Shown here piece after piece: positions 1 to 6,745 of a stretch of 10,000 bases of DNA (positions are counted from its first letter, which is position 1; every line of letters starts with the position of its first letter). Position numbers and translations under genes: made by a program. The DNA is from Actinidia chinensis (Eukaryota; Streptophyta; Magnoliopsida; Ericales; Actinidiaceae). The stretch covers positions 10,296,445-10,306,444 of the forward strand of contig CM018909.1 of the NCBI GenBank assembly GCA_009663005.1, in the 5' to 3' direction. Under the pieces are notes generated by a model, which worked only from the letters and a program-made list of their open reading frames with translations, did not search any database and was not told the DNA's origin.

Positions 1-600
1 GCTCATGATTGGGATCTGGAAGCTTTTGAGATTTTCTTCAATATGTTACAAGAAGTGCATCCCTCGTGTCACAGAAAGGGATAAAGTTGAGGTGGAAAAG
101 TCAAGGCAACGGAATTTCCACGGTCCTCCCCCTCCTCCGTCTATCATCTCTTTCGGGTATTGGTGCTCCTCCTCCTTGGAAAGGGATTGAATCAGCAGAA
201 TGCCTAGCAAGAGTGTGTTTCTTTTCCTTCTTCTTCGTTGGGTCTTTGCCAAATGGGGGCCATCTTGACAATTGATAACCTCAGAAGAAAAGATGGTAGT
301 GACAGAGTGGGTTATATGTGTAAAGAAATGCAAAAACTACTGATCACCTCCTCATCCACTGCGACTATGGCTAGCGAGATATGGTACTTGGTTTTCCTCC
401 ATTTTCGAGGTGTAGTGGGTTATGGCCTGGTCAGTCAAAGACTCTTGCGGTGTTGGGATCAGAATAGCTTTAGAGACGGCGTCAGTCAGCTTGGAGAGTT
501 GTTCCTCTAAGCCTTATTTGGTCCTATGGCGCGAAAGGAACCTTAGAGCGGTCGAGGACTAAAAACCCTCTCATTTTCTTTAGGCCTCTTTCCCCTCTCC
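1..600 (+). pseudogene. LINE ORF2 C-terminal fragment (zf-RVT region)
   Basis: The intact protein would be the endonuclease/reverse transcriptase that copies LINE RNA into DNA; only the region after the polymerase domain is here. Pieces recognisable against plant LINE ORF2: DWDLEAFEIFFNMLQEV (frame 1, about 7-57), KLRWKSQGNGI then GAPPPWKGI (frame 3, about 87-187), ILTIDNLRRK and a lone YMC remnant of the zinc-binding knuckle (frame 1, about 262-321), IWYLVFLHFRGVV (about 379-417), and, after an in-frame stop at 508-510, ALFGPMARKEP, which corresponds to the family's conserved LFW-x-WKERN-like block. The expected second Cys and the His/Cys of the zinc-binding motif are not preserved. At least two frameshifts and several stops show a dead copy. 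The assignment rests on the order and spacing of these blocks, not on a database search. Confidence 0.82.
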
Positions 601-689
601 TCTGCCTCTCTCTCCTCTTCTTGTGGTTGAGAGGGATTTTCCTTCATCTCCTTCTTACTTGTAAGGTTTTTCTAGGGTCATTGAGTTTC

Positions 690-704
690 CCGTTAGTATA
701 ACGG
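690..704. repeat. Short perfect hairpin in the LINE 3' untranslated region
   Basis: The sequence ccgtta-gta-taacgg is a perfect 6-bp inverted repeat with a 3-nt loop. It lies about 115 bp upstream of the poly(A) tail in the LINE 3' untranslated region. Some LINEs use a 3' stem-loop for template recognition, but this one is short and not at the very end, so a role is only a guess; chance is possible. Confidence 0.4.
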
Positions 705-832
705 CATAATAGTCTTTGTATTGGCCATATCGGTTGGCTTGCTCATAGAGTCATTTGGTTTGCCTTGTTCATATGGTTGTGCCCCTTTTTTTGCGCTTTT
801 ATTTAAATTCTTATTTATCAAAAAAAAAAAAA

Positions 833-1412
833 GAAACGATATGAATCCTATTTTCATGCCATGTCCCTGTTCACCTTCCATACCATTGAAATTCATGTAA
901 CAATATCAAGTCAAGACTCACACAGGAGTTTGTAACTCTTGTTTTCTCTCAAGTGTCTGTTGACCAATCGATTCTGTGTGAGATAATCAGCTTCGCCTCA
1001 CGGGCACGTCATTGCCCAAGTAACATAGGAATCCTTTTGCTACCAGCCTAGCACAAACCAGTGTTTCCAGGTATATTTTCATTAAAAAAAAAACATAGAA
1101 ACTTCAAAAGATTCAATAAGCAGAAAAACTAAATCAGGAACACTCATCCAGATCAACAGCAAACAGCATGTCAAACATGTAATCAAGCACGATGGCCAGT
1201 GCCATTGGTTTTGCAGCAATCGTAACCTAGGTTTGTTAAGGGGAATCAGACGCCCAAAGAGGAGGGGGTTGATTCCTACCTACTATACTCTCGCCTATAC
1301 CCTGCTATATTGGTGAGTCGTGCCGCACTAGAGCGGAAGCTTTTGTTATCATAAGAGCAGCATAGACTAGAATAGGAAATCTTGAAATAGTTTCACTAGA
1401 AGGCAAGCTTAC
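833..1412. other. Unassigned spacer between LINE tail and BET3 fragment
   Basis: No convincing gene was seen. If the BET3 fragment on the minus strand kept its original surroundings, part of this stretch would be its following intron, but no later BET3 exon (the MKTEV...EEYPYKDDE end of the protein) could be found. On the minus strand, 1144-1232 can be read as 30 codons (VTIAAKPMALAIV... to a stop) after a cctag that could be a splice acceptor; I do not recognise the peptide and consider it weak. The part around 1200-1345 is somewhat richer in G+C than its surroundings. An A run lies at 1084-1093. Confidence 0.5.
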
Positions 1413-1593
1413 ATTTCCAGAGCCCCTCTGATAACTCCACTTAAGAATGTTGCCATAATAGACCTTGGCACGTAATCGGGAAGCTCACAAAGTCCTACAG
1501 TGGGTTATCCATCCTCCAAAATAGATGCAAACAGGTTCCATCAGCATCCCAATGGTCACAGATGCAGTGCCCCTCAGAACATTTTGAGACCAC
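1413..1593 (-). pseudogene. BET3: BET3/TRAPPC3 exon fragment (unprocessed pseudogene)
   Basis: BET3 is a core subunit of the TRAPP vesicle-tethering complex in ER-to-Golgi traffic. Read on the minus strand with frame changes, this segment gives, in order, KMF-(stop)-G, TASVT, WDADGTC, DNPL-(stop)-DFV, ELPD, TCQGL, Y-GNIL and SGVIRGALEM, matching the central to C-terminal part of plant BET3. The expected coding length from VGFKMF to ALEM is about 183 nt; 181 are present. I count about seven small indels and at least two stop codons (for the Leu after KMF and the Val of DNPLV), so it cannot be translated. On the minus strand it is preceded by ttctaagcag (1594-1603) and followed by gtaagc (1407-1412), looking like splice acceptor and donor. 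It is therefore probably a piece of duplicated genomic DNA and not a retrocopy. No other BET3 exon was found nearby. Confidence 0.8.
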
Positions 1594-1603
1594 CTGCTTA
1601 GAA
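1594..1603 (-). other. Fossil splice acceptor of the BET3 fragment
   Basis: On the minus strand ttctaagcag directly precedes the first BET3 codon (gtg of VGFKMF). Further upstream a gctaac branch-point-like motif lies at about 1608-1613. This is what an intron 3' end looks like and supports an intron-containing origin. It is inferred from position and consensus only. Confidence 0.55.
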
Positions 1604-1690
1604 TATTGGTTAGCTATGGATTTAACTATGAAATAATCATAAACTACAATTTTCATTTTTCAATAAGCGTAACAAGTCTGAAGTTGAACC

Positions 1691-1955
1691 CATCTTATCT
1701 TTTTTTCTAATCTATTTACTATTATCTAGTAAACCAATTAATATATCTGCTTACTAATATCAATCCTCAGTGAAACCACCTACATCGTATCTTGTTTCTA
1801 ACTATTTTACTATATCTTAGTACCAATTATCCTGATTACTATATCTCCTCAAGTGAAACATCATAACATCTTATCTTTTTTTCAATCTATTTACTATTAA
1901 TCTTAGTAACCAAGCTTATCTGCTTAATATCAATCTCTCAATTGACATCTCCTGC
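1691..1955. repeat. Three degenerate tandem repeats of about 84-92 bp
   Basis: Three head-to-tail units begin at 1691, 1783 and 1867. Each starts with catcttatct or catcgtatct, continues with a T run and ctatttactat or a close variant, then tcttagtaccaa-like sequence, a tatctgcttactaatat-like part, and an ending related to cctcagtgaaac. The units have diverged by substitutions and small indels, so the array is old. They are A+T-rich and have no coding potential. The array lies just beyond the region expected to be BET3 intron. No function is implied. Confidence 0.8.
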
Positions 1956-3694
1956 TCTCTCCTTTCTCCTTTTTTAATTTGTTACTCACAATTTTTCCTC
2001 ACATCTTCACACAGTGTATTTTTAAAACAGAATGACCCATTCCTTAGATGATCAAGAAAAAGTAAACCAACGAAATATGAACTCCTGTTATCACACCCCA
2101 ATTTTCCTTTCGATAAAGCCATAAAAAATGTACAATTACATGAACCATTTTGTTTTCCTGGTTTAAGAAAAATGTGTGACTACTTTGAAAAGACGGATTT
2201 CCATAACTTTTCTCCCTTTGTTATAATTGATATGTTACTTTACTAATCCAATTCATCCCCACCAAAACTAACCCTTACTCTTTTTAAGGTTTAACTGCTC
2301 AACGGCTAGGACAAACCACCGAGTTCAGCCTTTTATTGCAAATGACTATTATAATTATTTAACAATAAATAGATTATCTATGAAAATAAATTATCAAAAA
2401 GGCGAAGGAATCCAAAGGCTTGTCCGGTGAAGGCCGCGCGTCCATGATTTGTCCTCCAATTTGGTTCAGAATAAGAAAAATATAAATTATAAGCATGGCA
2501 CATGGCGTGTCCGACATGTGTTGAGGCTGTCCGAGGCGTGTCAGTCCAGATACAATATGGACATGATACAATGATTAATTTGGAGGTGTTTGTGCTTCAT
2601 AGATCGTGATACAACAGGTATGCATGTGTCCATGTGCGAGCCAATGAATATATACCAATGCTCCAAATTTTCAGAACAAGACACTGCAACTATAAAGGAC
2701 CATCTGCAGTATATGGATCTCGGGTGCTTCAAAAGTGTATTATAGACCTTGATCACATGTCATCAATGTCTAGAGACAAACCGATGAAATGATTGAAAGG
2801 AGAGGACGCTCTCTAATTCATTTAATTGCTGACTCTCTAAACCAGACCCCTCAGCTAATTCAAATGCCGAGGACCGATGCCTCGTACTCTTCAACATAAC
2901 AGTAAAAACTACAGAACAACCACTAACGACAACCTAAACTAGTGTATATCTGGCACTGGGTCACAATTCAGACACAAAATATTGTATTCCAGGTTATTTA
3001 AAGCATGTTTTCATAAAGATTCAGATAACTGCAATATATATGTTTAAAAATAATATGCTAAGGCAATAAAAAAAGGACCTCTTATTTGGTTTTCAATGGT
3101 AGGCAACAAAGATAAGGGTAATGAAGGACCTTTGTCATAACGTCAGCTGTTTCTTTTGAAGTCGACACATCTGGAGACATGGATTTTGGCGCAAGACTCA
3201 TCCGAAGTATCGAATTCCAATATTAATAAACCCTGCAGAGGAATTAGACAGACAACTAATATCACCTACCATACTTCAAAACATGAAACCATAAGAAATT
3301 GTTGACAAATCTCAACAGGAAATCCCATTGAAAAATTAAACAAACAAAAAAATATGGGATTCCATGTGAATAATTAGTAATGACAAACACAAAAAAATTC
3401 TAACTGAATGTAACCGGACTAGTATTATTAAGTTTCCATTTGCCCTGATTTTTCCACTTTCCCAATTTAATTCAAATTGTATGGCAAGGACAATTTAATA
3501 ACTATAAAAATTCGCTTACAAATTTCTTACAAAACTTACAACATAATCAAATGCATACAAGAAAATAAATTTTCACTTCACTTCACTTTCTAACATATTC
3601 ACTTTCCATCATGGTTTTAATCCTAATCAAATGAACCCTAAGTGAACTTTTGACATGATGTATAGATATGCAAATTTTATTTGACGTCATTGTA
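1956..3694. other. A+T-rich spacer without a recognisable gene
   Basis: Both strands were read for coding blocks, structural RNAs and transposon ends; none was convincing. Longest open frames are about 65-71 codons with no recognisable composition. Local features are the GTGTCCGA-type repeat patch (separate entry), a short direct repeat of ttcac at about 3573-3588, and many A/T runs. It may include old intron or transposon remnants too degraded to name. Confidence 0.5.
2504..2612. repeat. Patch of GTGTCCGA-type short repeats
   Basis: Within 2504-2547 the motifs cgtgtccgacatgtgt, ctgtccgaggcgtgtc and cagtcc follow one another, then gatac appears twice, and ggtgtttgtgcttcatag ends the patch at about 2595-2612. 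Runs of imperfect gtgtccgacacg-like motifs ending in gtgcttcatag are a recurrent repeat in plant introns and intergenic DNA, as I recall it; this copy is decayed. Its G+C content stands out from the A+T-rich surroundings. The name of the repeat family is not known to me. Confidence 0.45.
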
Positions 3695-3765
3695 CACTCC
3701 GTTTGTTTCAACGGGAATATTTTTTCTAAAATGAATTTTCAACATTTTTTGCTATTTGGTAGCAT
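3695..3765 (+). repeat. Left terminal inverted repeat and subterminal region
   Basis: The terminal 13 bases pair with the right end with one mismatch (second base a versus g). Beyond that the left end is strongly degraded and T-rich, ending in a gctatttggtagc block that resembles the gcgtttggttg block of the right end. Preceded by gta at 3692-3694. Confidence 0.6.
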
Positions 3766-4481
3766 AAAAAATAAAAAATTAAAATAACCACAAACACATT
3801 TTTTTTAAGGGTGAAATTTTGTTTCCCTTTTAGTCTGAAATCATTTTTTCTAGAAGAGCTCGTCGTTCATCTCTCTCCTAACACACGTGCAAACGCTACC
3901 AAGGTAGTGCTTCCACTCCCTCTCTCCTCTCTCTCACGACTTTGATTTTGTGCCATATGTGACGCACAAATGTCTCACTCTCTCCAGCTTTTGCTCGTCG
4001 CAGGGGGTTCGTTTCGGTAGATCTGTCCCAACAAATCCTCTTATGTTCGTATCAAGGTTCGATTTTTGTTCTCTTCGACCTTTCAATTTCATTCATATGC
4101 ATATATAGCTGAAAACCCTAGATTTATTTAAAGCGTTACTGATATAGTGATATCTGAATTCTAGTTCCTGTAATTAGGTTAAATTACATGTTTCAGCATT
4201 GATCTGCTCATTAAACTATCTTTGAAATCAGTTCAGAGAATGCTGAATTAAAAAAGCAAATTTTTAAAACGGTGTAGACAACACTTGGTTTGAAATCAAT
4301 CAACACTAATTATTTGATTATGTATGGCCTGTGGACGATTAATGTATTGAGTATCCTTTGGTCCTTAGTTGATTTCAATTGTCACATCCCCTCCAAGTTT
4401 TGATGAAATCAAATCAAATTGGGTCCTTATTAATATGTGGGCTTGAGATTGAATCCAAATTTGGATAAATAATCTCCATGG
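3766..4481. other. Left interior of the outer transposon, leader-like CT-rich tract
   Basis: No open reading frame of note. The stretch 3865-4070 is rich in C and T (ctctctcc, ctccctctctcctctctctc) and ends near atcaag-gttcgat, which could be a 5' untranslated exon followed by a splice donor, as in many plant genes. 4085-4481 is T-rich and intron-like. If real, this would be the leader of the Myb/SANT-like gene at the right end, a long way off; that is inference. The right boundary is the gatac duplication at 4482. Confidence 0.4.
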
Positions 4482-4486
4482 GATAC
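4482..4486. repeat. Target-site duplication, left copy (gatac)
   Basis: The five bases gatac lie directly before the tgtggg start of the 5' LTR and recur exactly after the 3' LTR. Five base pairs is the usual length for plant LTR retrotransposons. Confidence 0.8.
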
Positions 4487-4973
4487 TGTGGGCGATAAAA
4501 TGTATTTATTTAATTTATTAATTCTTGTATTTTTTAATTTTCATAATTAGTTATTTTTATTTTATTTAATTAGAATTTTATTAATTAGGAAGTTTTAGTA
4601 GGTTAGGAATCTTCTTTTCCTTTTCGTCGTTCTCCCCTCGCATTTTCTTTCTTCGGCTTTTCCTCTGTTCGGCGTCTTCTTTCTCCCTTTCGTCTTCTCC
4701 CCTCGGCTTCGTTTTTTCTCTCTTTCCTGCGTTAATTTTTGTTCCGCTGGCCCGCCCGTTCTGCTCTGCTTCTCGCCGCCGCTGGTTTTTCTTCTCTCCC
4801 TCTCCCCGCCTTGCTTCTGTGAAGCCGCCCTTCCTCCCCCCGCCCATTCTTCTTTTGCTTCCTCTCTGGCGGCCGCCCACCTTCCCCCTCCCCTTCTCCC
4901 TTCTGTCCCGCTTCTCTATTTTTGGCATAGCGATTCCCTCGTAGGATATCACTTTTCTTGGTGTCTTGCGCCC
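4487..4973 (+). repeat. 5' LTR (pyrimidine-rich variant)
   Basis: The first 130 bases (tgtgggcgataaaatg, A/T-rich part, ttaattaggaagttttag, ggttaggaatctt) and the last 190 bases (ggtttttcttctct, aagccgccc, ccaccttccccctcc, ctcgtaggatatcac, ggtgtcttgcg) align collinearly with the 3' LTR. The middle, about 4615-4780, differs: it is strongly C+T-rich with G+C-rich parts (gctggcccgcccg, gccgccgctgg), whereas the 3' LTR is A+T-rich there. The right boundary is uncertain; alignment with the 3' LTR puts it near 4973 (487 versus 482 bp), but the nearest terminal CA is at 4981-4982. No convincing tRNA primer-binding site follows. The minus strand gives Arg/Lys/Glu/Gly-rich open frames here that reflect composition only. 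Confidence 0.7.
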
Positions 4974-5059
4974 CTTTGGTCACTCCGTCCTCCCCTCGCT
5001 CTCTTGTTCGGCTCCCCTCCGCGGCCACTGTTTCCAAGGCCTTATTCTATGGTAAACAC

Positions 5060-5224
5060 ACTTTTAGCCTTTGAAATTTTAAACTTTATAGTTTAGTCCC
5101 TGAACTTTCCAAAATCATATTTGGTCCATGAATTTTGAGAATTACAGTTGGTCCCTAATTTTTGGAAAAATTCTAATTTGGTCCCTAAAATTTTTTGAAA
5201 TTACGTTTTGTTCTATGGAATTAC
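5060..5224 (+). repeat. Minisatellite-like array of about 29-bp units with ttggtccct core
   Basis: Six imperfect head-to-tail units start at about 5060, 5090, 5119, 5146, 5175 and 5205, each 20-30 bp long. The core is (t)ttggtcc(c)t followed by an aattttgaaaattac-like part; unit cores read ttagcct, ttagtccct, ttggtccat, ttggtccct, ttggtccct and ttgttctat. The middle units are the best kept. The ttggtccct theme is widespread in plant transposon and spacer DNA. The related spacing of the aaatttc(a)gatcag copies just downstream (27 and 30 bp apart) hints that the periodicity once extended to about 5383. Confidence 0.75.
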
Positions 5225-5312
5225 AAAAATATCATATTCATGGAGAAAAATTTCGTAATTTCAATCATGTCGATAAAAGTATCAAAATTTCATATAGTGA
5301 AACAAGTTGCAG

Positions 5313-5383
5313 AAATTTCGATCAGAGTAAAAAATTTTAAAATTTCGATCAGTTGTTAAAGGTTTCTGAAAATTTCAGATCAG
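5313..5383 (+). repeat. Three spaced copies of aaatttc(a)gatcag
   Basis: Copies occur at 5313-5325 (aaatttcgatcag), 5340-5352 (identical) and 5370-5383 (aaatttcagatcag, one base inserted); the last two are followed by ttg. The distances of 27 and 30 bp match the period of the upstream array, so this may be a diverged continuation of it. Confidence 0.6.
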
Positions 5384-6244
5384 TTGAAATTTTTTCAGAC
5401 TGACAGATTAGGGTTGGGAGTGGTAAAAATTTAGAAGTCCAATGCAATATCCTGATGAGGCCCTAACCTTATGGAGTCCCTCTCCAAAAGCCTTTATCGA
5501 TTGGGTTCATGAGATGAACTAGTTTCTTCTTTGATTGGCACAAGTTGTCTTATGATAGAAAAGTTTCGGTTTTTTTGCTAAATTGAAGTTAATAATCAGA
5601 CCTAACCAATTCTTTTGGCAAAGCACTGAAACTCACGACGAAAACCCATCACTGATTGGACCGGAGAGAATAAAAGTTTTTGAGTGATAAATACCCTTCT
5701 CATTCCTATCAAGATAGCTAGCTTCGATGGAGGCAGAAAAAAACATTAGAGGCAAAGACAAAAGAGTAAGATCAGATTATTTCAATTCTTGAGAAAAATT
5801 GAGATTTTTCAAATGAAATGCGAGAAATTAAAATAAAAGGATGCACAGTTTTAAAAAAAAACCAAGGCTGCAATCATTATACAGACTCATTTGGCGTCGT
5901 CACAAGGTATATTCTTCTTATATGCAATCTTCCAAGGGACTATTATTTTTTAATACTCTTTATACGAAGAGTTGCTGAGGAATTCGAAACAGGAGAAAAT
6001 GACTGCAAGGAAAAAAATCCCCTGTCACTTGAAAGTGTTTCGAAGTGGAAAGAATTTATTTGATTTGTGTTGCAATTTTTTCTTTGCGTTTTGCTTCTAA
6101 TTTGAGATTGACAATTATTTGGCTGTCGGGTTTTGAAGAGTTTACATTTTCAGAATCAAACGAAATTGGTCATCTATTTCAATTACTTGATTCGTTGGCG
6201 TGAAGAATTAGTAACTGACGAACTCGAGGTCGCGTTTCTTCTCA

Positions 6245-6258
6245 GTGGGAAAGAATGA
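6245..6258 (+). other. Polypurine-tract-like sequence before the 3' LTR
   Basis: The bases gtgggaaagaatga, almost all purines, directly abut the tgtggg start of the 3' LTR. Plant LTR retrotransposons use such a tract to prime plus-strand DNA. It sets the element's orientation as plus. Confidence 0.6.
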
Positions 6259-6740
6259 TGTGGGATAAAATTGCATTTTATTTATTTATTATTCTTGTTT
6301 TTTTCATTTTATAATTATTATTTTTATTATTTTAATTTAATTAGACTTTTAATTTAATTAGGAGTTTTAGAGTTAGGTTAGGAATCTTATTTTAAATTTT
6401 AGTCGTTATCCAATAGAATTTTAGTTAATTAGGAGTTTTAATATGTTTAGGAGGCTTATTTTAATTTTAGTAGTTATCAATAGGATTATTTTTTATTCTA
6501 TTAAGGAGTTTTTTTGTTACGTGGAAACAATTATTATTATGATTAATAGAAGACGATGGTTTTTTTCTTTCCGTCCAACTTTGATTCTGGGGGGAAAGCC
6601 GACCTTCCCCCTCCCACATTCTTCTTTTGAATTCTGGCTGAAGCCACACTTCCCCCTCCCATTCTACAATTCTTGTTACGATTTATCATTTTTGATATCG
6701 ATTAAATCGTAGGATTTCATTTTTATGGTGTCCTGCTTCA
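6259..6740 (+). repeat. 3' LTR (A+T-rich variant, 482 bp)
   Basis: It starts tgtgggataaaatt and ends gtcctgcttca, so it has the TG...CA ends expected of an LTR. It is collinear with the 5' LTR at both ends but A+T-rich in the middle, where it carries an internal tandem duplication (6347-6484). Shared landmarks with the 5' copy include ttaggttaggaatctt, ccacacttccccctccc, aatcgtaggatttca and ggtgtcctgc. Confidence 0.75.
6347..6484 (+). repeat. Internal tandem duplication in the 3' LTR (about 70 bp, two copies)
   Basis: Copy 1 (6347-6418) and copy 2 (6419-6484) share, in the same order, ttaattaggagtttta, a taggttaggaatctt / tgtttaggaggctt part, attttaattttag, tcgttatccaatag / tagttatcaatag. 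The 5' LTR keeps only the beginning of this unit before it turns pyrimidine-rich, so the duplication or its loss is specific to one LTR. Confidence 0.7.
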
Positions 6741-6745
6741 GATAC
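6741..6745. repeat. Target-site duplication, right copy (gatac)
   Basis: Exact copy of the gatac before the 5' LTR, directly after the terminal CA of the 3' LTR. Confidence 0.8.

Larger units (their letters stand above)
1..832 (+). mobile_element. 3' end of a plant L1-type LINE (partial, decayed)
   Basis: This is the tail of a non-LTR retrotransposon whose 5' part lies beyond the left edge. Translation in shifting frames gives the C-terminal part of a plant LINE ORF2 (see the separate pseudogene entry). It is followed by an untranslated stretch rich in T and ending in a tttatc motif joined to a run of 13 A at 820-832. A tail of the form gcccctttttt...gcgctttt...tttatca(n) is typical of plant L1 copies; that comparison is from memory. 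The poly(A) run marks the 3' end of the insertion, so flanking host DNA should start near 833. No target-site duplication can be tested because the 5' end is outside the window. Several frameshifts and stops mean the copy cannot move by itself. Confidence 0.85.
4974..6246 (+). other. Interior of the LTR retrotransposon, non-coding
   Basis: After a further CT-rich stretch to about 5040 comes an array of about 29-bp units (separate entry), then a stretch with three copies of an aaatttc(a)gatcag motif at 5313, 5340 and 5370, and then A-rich sequence. Open frames are 70-81 codons at most (for example 5818-6063) and show no gag, protease, integrase or reverse-transcriptase motif. The interior may derive from unrelated captured DNA. 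Confidence 0.6.
4487..6740 (+). mobile_element. Non-autonomous LTR retrotransposon nested in the outer element
   Basis: Two related terminal repeats start with tgtggg(c)gataaaat at 4487 and 6259. The element ends in ...gcttca at 6740. The five bases outside it are identical, gatac at 4482-4486 and gatac at 6741-6745, a perfect target-site duplication. Joining the flanks restores a plausible empty site (ccatgggatac then cgtttag). A purine-rich tract gtgggaaagaatga just precedes the 3' LTR, as expected of a polypurine tract. At about 2.25 kb, with only about 1.28 kb between the LTRs and no recognisable gag, protease, integrase or reverse transcriptase, it is non-autonomous, intermediate between TRIM and LARD in size. 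It must have moved using proteins of another element, if it moved in this form. The orientation follows the polypurine tract. The two LTRs differ greatly, so the insertion is old. Confidence 0.8.

Noticed and set aside
46..333. Minus-strand 95-codon open frame over the LINE
   Set aside because: It is antisense to recognisable LINE ORF2 coding blocks on the plus strand, so it is a shadow frame.
1144..1232. Possible last exon on the minus strand (VTIAAKPMALAIV... to a stop) after a cctag acceptor-like site
   Set aside because: Only about 30 codons, peptide not recognised, and no partner exon; it does not match the known C-terminus of BET3.
1200..1345. G+C-richer block considered as an insertion of organellar DNA
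   Set aside because: I could not match it to any plastid or mitochondrial gene by reading; composition alone is not enough.
4581..5037. Two overlapping minus-strand open frames of 101-123 codons rich in Arg, Lys, Glu and Gly
   Set aside because: They are antisense to the pyrimidine-rich 5' LTR; the composition follows from the C+T-rich strand, with no domain or hydrophobic core pattern.
5818..6063. 81-codon plus-strand open frame inside the LTR element
   Set aside because: No gag, protease, integrase or reverse-transcriptase motif and a composition like the surrounding A-rich DNA; probably chance.
6443..6712. 89-codon plus-strand open frame
   Set aside because: It lies entirely within the 3' LTR and has no parallel in the 5' LTR.
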